From positions 1-64,000 of the forward strand of contig CBFFRP010000298.1 in the NCBI GenBank assembly GCA_965644295.1: DNA of 64,000 bases, given 5' to 3'. Shown here one piece after another: positions 1 through 8,963 of this stretch (position 1 is the first letter of the stretch; each line of letters starts with the position of its first letter). The position numbers were made by a program, and so were the translations under genes. Below the pieces are notes generated by a model. The model made no database searches, was not told the DNA's origin, and saw only the letters and a program-made list of their open reading frames with translations. Source of the DNA: Paraphysomonas bandaiensis. Its lineage: Eukaryota > Chrysophyceae.

Positions 1-4
1 TTTT

Positions 5-802
5 TTAGCCATTTACTGACCTTTTCACAACAATAAAATTGCCTGCAGTGTTGTTAACATGTTTAGCGAGTGTTTCAAATACGACACGTTTAAATATCTT
101 CTTCATTTCCTCACGTTTGTCTTCACATTTTTCTTCACTTTCTTCGTCTTCGCTTTCTTCGTCTTCACTTTCTTCGTCTTCACTTTCCTCGTCTTCTCCT
201 TCACATGACAACGAAAACTTACACTTGTGCTCATTAAAATTACTTTCGTACATTGGTATAAAATAAAAAGACACTGTCCAATGTGTTTTACCATTATAAT
301 TTACAACTTCTTTTTTCAAGGGTTCTAAATTTTCATCATATAAACGAAATCGTATCTTTTTTGGCTCTTTGTCACCATATACACAAAAGGGTTTATCTCT
401 TACTATGCCTGTGTCAGTTCTAAAGCTGTATGTAGTTGGTTTTTTAGTATTTTTTACTTTACATTTATTATTATAACATATTGAATATGATCTGTTTCTA
501 TCACAATGCGTGCCACAAACAAGAAATTGATTTTCGCAAATATCAATACAATTGCGTTCTGTCGCGAAGTTTTCCGCAATGAAATTTAAATTATTACAAC
601 CATTAAAAGGAATTGCTGATATATCTAAGCTTTCATAGTTTATATAAAAACCGATACATTCAACTTCATAATAATCACATTCCTGGTAATATGGTAATGG
701 TGGTAATATAATTGTACAATCTTCAGGTGTATCGCCGACTGTATTAGAATTCATAGATGTAAAATTATAGATAAAAGATTTATTTCTAGGGAATAGATTC
801 AT
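5..802 (-). CDS. Hypothetical 265-residue protein of virus-like or large-transposon origin
   Basis: Uninterrupted frame starting at an ATG (800-802), 265 residues, no intron. The N-terminal half is rich in Tyr, Asn and Cys (IILPPLPYYQECDYYEVEC near residues 31-49) and has a Cys-rich centre. Residues about 205-225 are four tandem copies of an EDEES-type acidic repeat, followed by a Lys-rich stretch and a hydrophobic C-terminus. I do not recognise the family. The intronless structure, the AT-rich surroundings, the second small basic gene next door and a shared motif just upstream of both ATGs suggest one end of an integrated DNA virus or Maverick/Polinton-like element running off the left edge. 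A structural-protein role would be a guess from the PPLPYY and beta-rich look only. Gene reality is fairly sure; the function is unknown. Confidence 0.6.
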   Translation of the reverse strand: MNLFPRNKSFIYNFTSMNSNTVGDTPEDCTIILPPLPYYQECDYYEVECIGFYINYESLDISAIPFNGCNNLNFIAENFATERNCIDICENQFLVCGTHCDRNRSYSICYNNKCKVKNTKKPTTYSFRTDTGIVRDKPFCVYGDKEPKKIRFRLYDENLEPLKKEVVNYNGKTHWTVSFYFIPMYESNFNEHKCKFSLSCEGEDEESEDEESEDEESEDEESEEKCEDKREEMKKIFKRVVFETLAKHVNNTAGNFIVVKRSVNG

Positions 803-825
803 TATATATAATATGTGTTATATAA
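803..825 (-). promoter_or_regulatory. AT-rich motif upstream of the 265-residue gene, shared with its neighbour
   Basis: Read on the minus strand, the bases just before the ATG are TATATAACACATATTATATA followed by the start codon. The gene upstream at 839-1012 has a close match (TATATACACTTATTATATAT) in the same position. The same block abutting two start codons suggests a common promoter or initiator of the mobile unit. Inferred from two copies only. Confidence 0.4.
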
Positions 826-838
826 TAATTTAAATAAA

Positions 839-1012
839 TTAAAGCTTTTTCTTAATTCTTTTTTTCACAGATGTGGCCTTTTTGTTTATCTTCTTGGCTA
901 CCTCCTTACGCTTGTTCTCTGCGTGCTTTGTTACGTCTTGTTTAGCTTTGTTTACTGATGCTCTAAGAGCTTTGTTAATCAGTTTGTTTACTTGGGCTTG
1001 ATTCTTCGGCAT
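839..1012 (-). CDS. Small Lys-rich basic protein (57 aa), virus-like context
   Basis: A 57-codon frame from ATG (1010-1012) to TAA (839-841). It begins MPKNQAQVNK, is about one third Lys/Arg, and ends in KKRIKKKL; it has no aromatic residues and reads as one long basic amphipathic helix. Such small basic proteins often condense DNA or carry nuclear signals in viruses and mobile elements, but no family is recognisable. It lies about 36 bp upstream of the 265-residue gene on the same strand and has the same AT-rich motif before its ATG (1013-1030). Confidence 0.5.
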   Translation of the reverse strand: MPKNQAQVNKLINKALRASVNKAKQDVTKHAENKRKEVAKKINKKATSVKKRIKKKL

Positions 1013-1577
1013 ATATAATAAGTGTATATATTTTTTTACAGGATAATAGGGAGTAAAATCACGGCATGTCTATATATAGTGTTAAACAGGTCTGTTGTTC
1101 CGTCTATCTGTTGTAATTGTTCGGTGTTTAAGTCAGGGTTGGTTGATTGTTTGGTTAATAGGGTCGGTTGATCGTTTGGTTAATAGGGTCGGTTGATCGC
1201 TGGGGTTAATATGTATAGTATTATTTTATTTTGATTGCATTTTTTTTGACATTTTTGTTGAAAATATTTATTTCTGATATTTATTTTTTAGAAAAAAGTT
1301 TTTTTTTAAGAAAAATGTTGTAAAAAATGTAGTGTATACTGTTGCAAAATTTGTGAAAATAACATTTTTTTTGCATTTTTTATTGTGAAAGGTGACACGA
1401 CATTTTTTATGTAAAAAAGTGTATAAAAAAATGTAATGTACAATATTGGAAGCACTTGTACGTGATACACAGCGATACCATAGGGGTAAGGGTCAGTATA
1501 AATTAATAGTTTTTATGGTCACGGTTAACACGGCTAGGGTCGAAGACCCCCCCCCCCTCTCTCTGTGTGTGTTTGCC
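1013..1577. other. AT-rich spacer with 25-bp tandem repeat and homopolymer runs
   Basis: No gene seen. A 25-bp unit is repeated three times at 1136-1211 (core GGGTCGGTTGATC, the third copy altered). Long T runs and ATTTTTT-type tracts fill 1230-1440, and a C10-type run followed by CT and GT dinucleotides lies at 1550-1572. The tandem repeats next to virus-like genes could mark the terminus of the integrated element. Confidence 0.6.
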
Positions 1578-2131
1578 ACCTATAGGTACTACACCTATAG
1601 GTATATGTTAGCTATCTAGGTAGTACCTATAGGTCAAAATTAATACCTAATAGGGGTTCCTAATTCGATTGTTAGGTACCAAGAAATAGGACCCACCTAT
1701 AGCTGATCTTGCTACCTATAGGTACTACTACCTATAGGTAGCAATGTCAATACTAGGTAGTACCTATAGGTACCGATAAGTACCTATTAGGAAATTATTA
1801 AGTACCTATAGGACACGTATAGGTCGTACCTATAGGTCCGTATTAGGTACTTGTTTGTACCTATAGGTCATTATTAGGAACTTGCTTAGTACCTATAGGT
1901 CAAAAAGGTAGTGCCTAATAGGGGTTCCTAATGCAATTATTAGGTACCAAGAAATAGGACCCACCTATAGCTGGTCTTGCCACCTATAGGTGGTCCTATC
2001 TGAAGCTGGTATAGGTACTACCTATTGAGCTAAAATGTACCTATAGGTACTAGACAAGTTCCTAATAGGTACTAGGAGATTTAATTAATAAAGTACCTAT
2101 AGGTCTCCTATAGGTACCTACCTATAGGTAC
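1578..2131. repeat. Array of the palindrome ACCTATAGGT and near variants
   Basis: About fifteen exact CCTATAGG cores plus variants CCTAATAGG and CCTATTAGG lie in 550 bp, in both spacings and orientations. A longer unit of about 80 bp (from 1647 and again from about 1903, containing TAGGTACCAAGAAATAGG) is directly repeated about 256 bp apart. There is no coding potential. The regular palindromes look like protein-binding sites or a repeat-derived origin or terminus. The same palindrome reappears singly near the right edge of the window (CCCTATAGG at about 63930 and 63970). Confidence 0.8.
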
Positions 2132-2328
2132 TTTTGCTGAGGTCCACCGATGATATTGCAATTATATACTCTAGATTGCTATAATATATTGATCATTACT
2201 TTAGCAAAATTTGGCCTCGCAATAAAATATTATATTATATTGCTCATACTAGTGTGTCTTAGAAAAATATACTTGATTAAGCATATTAACGACTCTTCAC
2301 AATCACATAACTTATCTACTGTAATAAC
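2132..2328. other. Short spacer left of the LTR element
   Basis: AT-rich, no supported gene. It ends in TAAC (2325-2328), which matches the four bases following the far LTR and so is half of the target-site duplication. Confidence 0.5.
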
Positions 2329-2715
2329 TGTAATCTTTCTGATGAGAAAGACCGTGTTTACAACGTTTTATTAATTTAAAGTGCTTCCCAAACCGAGAAT
2401 ACACTGTCCAGAACACCAAACCGGTGAAACTGCCTCCTAACACAAGCAAACCGCGAGTATAGAATGAATTAAATTACGTTAAAACGTGTAAAGAAGAGAA
2501 GTGAAAACATACAACACTCTATATTGCTGTGAATCATCTACAGTTTACAGTATCATACTTGTACATATACGGGACTTATATCCCTTCAAGAATACAGTAA
2601 CCGCAATGTATACTAAATAAACTGAAAATGAAAGTACAACAGCATGCTACCTAGAGTACCGCAGTATAACACCGTATAACTCCACGTATAACAGTAACTA
2701 CAGGTATGCGTGACA
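2329..2715 (-). repeat. Long terminal repeat (3' LTR in element sense)
   Basis: 387 bp, TG...CA ends, nearly identical to 7495-7879. It differs by an extra GA around 2496 and by A versus C at about 2524. Left flank is TAAC. Confidence 0.9.
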
Positions 2716-2735
2716 CTACCCCTTCTCCCTCCAGC
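2716..2735 (-). promoter_or_regulatory. Polypurine tract of the LTR element
   Basis: On the minus strand this reads GGAGGGAGAAGGGGTAG immediately before the 3' LTR, the expected position and composition for a plus-strand primer. It fixes the LTR boundary at 2715 and confirms the minus-strand sense. Confidence 0.8.
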
Positions 2736-2962
2736 TAGAGAAAAGAAATAGGAATACATATCTGGGATAGATAGAAGTAACACTTGTATCAGCCAATATA
2801 GCGTCATTCCAAGCATTAGCAAATAAATATCCAATTCATGAAATAAAAGTAATAAACATACGTAGAGCAATACTATGATAATAAGTATGAATAATAGTAT
2901 GAATGTTATAATATATATATGATATAATCATGAAATATTAAATAAAAAAAAGTAATCAACAA

Positions 2963-4186
2963 TTAGAGGAGAATATTAGGATATTGTTGGCAGAATGCAG
3001 CATCCACCAATACCATAGTAGAAGGATCAAATTCCGTGACTCGACCATAGCAGTGAACGTCATAGGCACTCCATTCATATGTAGATTGGAACAAAGGGCA
3101 ATAGAGGTCTATACGTAACTGGCGACGGCCAGCCCACCGCACATAAGAACATTCGACAACATACATCGTTGTATAACAATTCGGCAGATTAAGTTCATCA
3201 TAGAAATCTGAACCCCATGCACGCAAATCTACATAAATTGGTTGACCAGGTGACACCCCTTCGATAGGTATACGTTTCAAACGTGCACGTTCAGATTTTG
3301 CCATAGCAGCAGAAAATAACAGAGGGAACAATTGAGGTTTCTGCTCACAGAACGACTGAAATTGCGAGGTGGAAGCAATATCCTGTGACCATGGAAGCCA
3401 TAATAACGAACCATCCTCAAACTGAACTTGGAATTCCATTCGAGAACGAACCTCCGGATCTCCTCGGTATGCAATCACAGCAACCACAGTATACTGGTTA
3501 AAATCAATTTGCGCAACACGATATGCCTGCTCGGGCGTACCAAAGAACGGTTTGAGCCATGACATGTGCAGCACAACTTCAAAACGCATCACAACATGAA
3601 TGCATGTGACATCAGCCTTATACGTGGAAACCACTTCGTAAGGACCTTTGAAACGAGGGTATAATTTATTGGGCTTATGCTGAGTTGGATCCAGCCGCAA
3701 CAAAACTAAATCACCAGGTTGATATTCATTCAAAGTGTGTGTAGGCGTGGCAGACTTGCGCTTGTCTTGGATTTTGCGCTGAACATCCATGGCAACCGCT
3801 CGAATCTTCTGTAAGTTCTCATTCAAAATAGACACATAACCCGCAGCAGAAGATTCATCCATAGTCAGTTCACCCAACCGAAAATATGGAATATCAACGG
3901 TACCAAACACATATTGAAAAGGAGAGAGTCCAGTCTCACTACTGACTTCATCATTCAAAATGAACTGAATCAACATGTAACACTCAATATCCCCCCATGA
4001 ATCTTGCAACCTCTCATCGTGGACTAAACCCTGTAGAAATCGCAACAGCTCTCGATGAGATCGCTCGACCATATTAGACTCATGACGATTAGTTAATGAC
4101 CCTCGAAATCGAACTTCAAACCACTTCAATAGAAACTCCTCATAGAACTCAGCACTCACGAAGACCAATAATAGCAGTAGATTCAA
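2963..4186 (-). pseudogene. Integrase C-terminal half of the LTR retroelement
   Basis: Frame of 407 codons. It starts around the middle of the integrase catalytic core (AEFYEEFLLKWF, then ESNMVERSHRELLR with the catalytic Glu), continues through SSETGLSPFQYVFG, and has the Ty3/gypsy-type C-terminal region (GDLVLLR, KLYPRFKGPYEVV, VHMSWLKPFFG). The zinc-binding N-terminus and the first catalytic Asp are absent upstream, so the gene is a 5'-truncated remnant. The last 150 residues are a tail beyond the usual integrase and contain RGDPE and LLWLPWSQD, which may be a degenerate chromodomain-like region. Domain assignment is by eye. Confidence 0.75.
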
Positions 4187-6817
4187 AAACTAATACCATC
4201 CACACAATAGCAAGATAAGCCCTCGGATAACGCCTTAACATCAATCTCTGTAGTTCAAGTCAGGAAAAACTTAACATGACAAATTGCATCCTCGCTTCAA
4301 CCACAGAATTCACTTGTAGTTAAATAGAATACCACAGTGAAATTAAAAGATACTGAATTCTCAAATGCTCATAAGATTTTGGATTAACCTTTGCCTTATA
4401 TATCCAGTATATAACCAAATGAGAATTACGTAGAGCCACTAATAATGGTCATGTAAATAGATTCCGCACTCAATGACATTAACCACAAGTATTTGATCAT
4501 CATAACCTTCACGCAATTCAATTGCAGGAAATACGCTTCAACTCAAACACTTGTTCATTTCACCCGCCATTAGACACAATTGAATATCCGTGAATACAAA
4601 TCCGAAGTAAATCAGAGAGACACTAACCTTAGGACTGAATAACATTCCACCAAATACTCGTAACAGCCAAGTTAAGCAAGTCTTAGCATAAACCTTGTTG
4701 TAACCAGACATACTACAACAACGTTGTAAAACTCTTATTTCATTCATCATAAACAATAGAAGCGAGTTCACAAAAGGAACTTAATCACTCCACTATTCTG
4801 AATTTTAATCCATAATATTAACAACCTTAACTGCACAAACTTCACATCGACTCAATTCATCATCCGGAACTTAATATAGACTCATCAACTCTCGTAAACT
4901 CAATTCAAAGATTTGATTCTTGCAACATTCTAACACAAAATCATATTCGTAAGTTGAAAATCAACTCAAAGCACTCTCCAAACATTACAAGAAAATTCAC
5001 TCCAACAACTCCTCGCCTTGATTTCAACACTTGAACTCATCATCAACATTACTGACACCGTTGTAACTTTGAATGTAGAACTTTGCATCAAAATTAAGAA
5101 TTACCCACCAAAGAAACACCAAGAATAATACTTTCCATATTATTCACAATCACACTTCTTTAATTCCATAATATACAACCTCGAATCTCGAATTTTAAAC
5201 ATGAACAACAAGAAGTTCACACATTCCGAATATCGAACAAATAAATCAAGTTTGAACAATCGAACATGCTCCGCTTTTGAAATATCAAGACTCCAAACTT
5301 CTCAAATCTTTTCAACCAATGTAATAATACCATAATATTGTCTCAAATCTCTCGTACAACCTTTTCAAGAAGACACACACAACTGAAAACCGTAAGTGTC
5401 TTATAACCCGTTTTGACAACTGAATCTGAAAAGTAATCAACAACCATCATACAAATATTTGTGCACCAAACTCTACTTTGACATATCTTATTTTGTACAA
5501 TAATTGTAATTCATCCTCTCGATTTTAGAACGAAACAATATTTGATTAATGAAAATATCACCGGACGGACCAATCAATAACCACCCCAATCAAAACATCA
5601 TTCATCTCATTCTGAATATATACGAACATAGTGCACTGGTCTTATATTTCAGTAACCATACGTAACGATTTCCCTCAGATACAACATTATAATATTGTAA
5701 ACAATAGAATGATCCACTCAACGCAATCTCATTGAAAAGAATCCAACCATAGAAATATCAACTGAAATAACAACAAGCTCGCAAAGTAATAACTCCCATT
5801 TTTAGTCTCGAAGTTAACCATCACTAGCATATATAATTCTTTCGCATGCAATAGTATTATCAACACCATACCTCCAAATATCATTGACACTTAACCATCG
5901 ATCTCATACCCGATGCATAATACAGTCGAACAATTGAAAAATACCAGCGACAAAGTTTTCAAAATTTCATTGACATGTTGTATCACTGAACCATATTCAC
6001 TTCAACGTAACAGAAACTTCAATTTCGAACAACTTTCAATCAACAACTAACCATGAATTTAGACAAGTTAATTCGTTGCATTTATGGGTACCATATATTC
6101 AAATTCAATCCCATTGCAGATCCAAAAAAAACTGAGTAACCATTTTATAACCATCAACAAGACAATGAATATCTCCAACTCCTTCCTGTTTCCATTCATT
6201 CTCTTTAATACAAAATGCAAAGCACACTGAAAACATATTGCTCCAAATATACTTTCCTCATACTGAAATTACAACATCAAAATTTACATTCTGTTCACAT
6301 AGAGGCAATCGCGTTCATTAAAAACTGTTTACTTCCTCTGAAATTAAACTTTCGTATATGAATCATATAGTATTGCAAAACTTATCCAAACCATACATGA
6401 CCCTTGCAAAACTATAACAATAATTGCTTGCCATTGATGTTGAAACCATACCATTGATATTGAACAACTCTTTGCAGACTTTTTACCAATCTCAGACAAT
6501 ACTGTCATTCATTGAAACTTGATAAATTCACTGAAACCCATTCTTATACATTGAACTTAAAACCGAATTATTCTCTCGTAGTAGTCAGTATCACACAGGA
6601 CTATTGAGCATAATTTTAACTAGACATTATTGAATATGGATCACACTTCTCAAAAACTCAGAACTCCCATATTGTAACTCCCATCACAACGGTAAGGCTC
6701 ACAACAACCTCAATCCATTCCGAAATAAAATGAATAAAACCATGATAAATATTGCATCATCATAAATAATAAGACGAACTTTGAAACAAAAGACACTTGC
6801 TGGATTTGGAATTGAAC
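4187..6817. other. Non-coding interior of the LTR element, strand-asymmetric composition
   Basis: About 2.6 kb where protease, RT and RNase H would sit. Only frames below 80 codons occur and none resembles RT. In sampled lines the + strand has roughly twice as many C as G (about 20% versus 10%), so the sense strand is depleted in C. The flanking coding parts are more balanced. No internal gene or tandem repeat was recognised. Confidence 0.6.
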
Positions 6818-7435
6818 TTACTGAATTAATGGCGGCCCTGGCCCATGCTCCGCAATAAACACAAGATTTGAAAGCAATAAACTCAAACTGTTGTTCAACG
6901 TAAGAAACTGAAAAACGTAACAAGCAGCATCTTGCTTTATCAGCATAAACAAGGAATATTCAAACACCGAATAATTGAACACTGAAAAAGGTACGACTGA
7001 CATGCGCTCGATTACATCTGTAGCATCATTGGCAGTAGTCTCTTTTCCAAAGGAATTTGGAATTACCATTTCAGGATCAATGGCAACATGCTGCATAACA
7101 ACTTGAGAATTATCAACAAAAATCTCAGCCTCGAATGACTCTGACTGAACGTCCTGCTGCTCAACAAATTCCAACATATCATTGACAACATTCTGCACAA
7201 TACAGTTCTCATCGGTTCTGGTCTGAAGTAGATCTGAATTAACTGGAATCGCTCGTCTTGAGGAACGTCGAGACTCCAACTGCTGCAATCTTTGTTCGAA
7301 CATTTCGAAATGAAGATCGATGGACTCAAAACGCTTGTTCAGCTGCTCTTGTTGTTCAGCAAACCGCTGCTTTTGTTCAGCAAACCGCTGCTGAAGGAAC
7401 TCCATAATCTTTGAAACCTCTTCTTCCGAACTCAT
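6818..7435 (-). CDS. Gag-like coiled-coil protein of the LTR element
   Basis: The most likely start is the ATG at 7433-7435 (MSSEEEVSKIMEF). The frame is open 27 bases further upstream. About 205 residues. Residues 10-60 form a Gln/Glu-rich coiled coil with the heptads RFAEQKQRFAEQQEQ, followed by an acidic stretch. The C-terminal 60 residues read like translated non-coding DNA, so the functional gag is probably truncated. It lies directly inside the 5' LTR in sense orientation, the usual gag position. No CCHC knuckle is visible. Confidence 0.55.
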   Translation of the reverse strand: MSSEEEVSKIMEFLQQRFAEQKQRFAEQQEQLNKRFESIDLHFEMFEQRLQQLESRRSSRRAIPVNSDLLQTRTDENCIVQNVVNDMLEFVEQQDVQSESFEAEIFVDNSQVVMQHVAIDPEMVIPNSFGKETTANDATDVIERMSVVPFSVFNYSVFEYSLFMLIKQDAACYVFQFLTLNNSLSLLLSNLVFIAEHGPGPPLIQ

Positions 7436-7494
7436 AGTCGACAATAATATATATATAAACAATGTTTCTTTCTATCCGACTAAAGTATTAATAC

Positions 7495-7879
7495 TGTAAT
7501 CTTTCTGATGAGAAAGACCGTGTTTACAACGTTTTATTAATTTAAAGTGCTTCCCAAACCGAGAATACACTGTCCAGAACACCAAACCGGTGAAACTGCC
7601 TCCTAACACAAGCAAACCGCGAGTATAGAATGAATTAAATTACGTTAAAACGTGTAAAGAAGAAGTGAAAACATACAACACTCTATCTTGCTGTGAATCA
7701 TCTACAGTTTACAGTATCATACTTGTACATATACGGGACTTATATCCCTTCAAGAATACAGTAACCGCAATGTATACTAAATAAACTGAAAATGAAAGTA
7801 CAACAGCATGCTACCTAGAGTACCGCAGTATAACACCGTATAACTCCACGTATAACAGTAACTACAGGTATGCGTGACA
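7495..7879 (-). repeat. Long terminal repeat (5' LTR in element sense)
   Basis: 385 bp, near-identical to 2329-2715; followed by TAAC (7880-7883), matching the left flank. No canonical TGG-type tRNA primer site follows on the minus strand. The first bases inside are the palindrome GTATTAATAC. Confidence 0.9.
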
Positions 7880-8273
7880 TAACATCGAACAATTACGATA
7901 ATTACCTGCAACGAAGAACACTATTCATGTACAATATTACAAATCGTACTGTCTCTCTCAAGCTATTCACCAGATATATTAAACTTCAAACTGCTTAAAT
8001 TGATGCAGTAATCCTCATACTAATATGTTTTTCTTATAACCTGTAATAGAATGTCAGTCTAAACAGTCAATAAGCAAGATGCCAGTAAAATGATCGCCAT
8101 ATCCGCCCAAACGCCTAAACTATAACACTAAACTATCACTGTACAGTATACGGTTCTAAACTACTCGGCCGTCATCTCTTTGATATTTAAAGCTGTATGT
8201 TAAGGTATTTGAATTAGGTTATTTACTTGAAGAATACAGTTACAAGTATTACATGAAATAATGATATGAAATT
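7880..8273. other. AT-rich spacer
   Basis: No gene or clear repeat seen between the LTR element and the hAT relic. Confidence 0.5.
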
Positions 8274-8601
8274 TTAATTAAATAGCAGACTACGAATTGT
8301 AACTACGTTTCGCTCTCTACTGACACATCAGGATCTTCTTTCAGGGCTTCATGGATCTTCTTTCAGGGTTTCATGGAGGGTATATAAGCATCCCACAACA
8401 TGTAATTGGCTCGTAGGGAATAGCAACGATTCTAGGCGGTATAGAATCATGTTTCTACGCTCAGGTGTGATAATCAACTTTGCACGACTAAAGAGCCTTC
8501 TCAACTCTCAACAACATTAGATTGTGCTTCAATATGAAATTAATGGCAGTACAGTTCCCGGCAATTATAATGGCATTACCATTAACGGTTACCAGGCCCT
8601 G
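8274..8601 (-). mobile_element. hAT transposon relic, 3' end of transposase
   Basis: On the minus strand this is a diverged copy of the hAT transposase C-terminus at 17500-17690. The shared landmarks are the end sequence ATCAGGATCTTCTTTCAGGG and CCCACAACATGTAATTG, and the same downstream AAATAGCAGAC. A 24-bp piece around CTTCATGGATCTTCTTTCAG is duplicated and the frame is broken. The relic is joined to the element-end signature GGCAATTATAATGGCATTA and ends in GGTTACCAGGCCCTG (8587-8601), the terminal inverted repeat of this family. Confidence 0.7.
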
Positions 8602-8963
8602 GAGAGTTGTTGATTACAATTTTAATGAATTGATTACTGAGAACTGAGAGTGTTTAACTTTCAGTTTTTTAATTTGCACCATCTGAATGTCAGGTTCAGA
8701 TAAAGAAGAAGAAAACTTCTATAATTATTCAGATTATTTTTTAAAAGTTACTGTCAATGTACTATAGTCAATAGTATAATCCTACCCCTTACTATTCCTC
8801 AACGTTTTAGAAGTCAAGAGGTTTACATTAAATTTGTTGATTGAGTGATAACTACCTAGACTTTATAACTACCTATATAATTCACAAGACTTTGACTTTT
8901 CAACTGCAGAACAGTGTCTTAACTTATTCAATACTCAAATATGCTTTTTATTTTGTGTGCTAT
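8602..8963. other. Spacer downstream of the RAP-type gene
   Basis: AT-rich; nothing beyond probable 3' UTR of the gene to its right. Confidence 0.4.

Larger units (their letters stand above)
2329..7879 (-). mobile_element. Ty3/gypsy-like LTR retroelement, interior decayed or non-autonomous
   Basis: Two direct repeats of 387 and 385 bp bound the element and begin TGTAAT and end GTGACA. They differ by one 2-bp indel and one substitution in what I compared, so insertion is recent. TAAC flanks both outer ends (2325-2328 and 7880-7883); counting the terminal A makes it a 5-bp ATAAC. Sense is the minus strand: a gag-like frame follows the right-hand LTR, the integrase C-terminus precedes the left-hand LTR, and a purine tract abuts it. 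Protease, reverse transcriptase and RNase H are not found in the 2.6 kb between. The element therefore probably moved using another copy's enzymes. Confidence 0.85.

Noticed and set aside
1136-1211. Telomere-like GGTTAATAGGG repeats
   Set aside because: The unit is 25 bp with only three copies and not a TTAGGG-type array; it is better seen as an element-associated tandem repeat.
1578-2131. CRISPR-like array
   Set aside because: Repeats are short palindromes at irregular spacing without unique equal-length spacers or cas genes, in a eukaryotic genome.
2613-2870. Minus-strand 85-codon frame across the left LTR boundary
   Set aside because: It spans the LTR and polypurine tract; no resemblance to an env or accessory protein.
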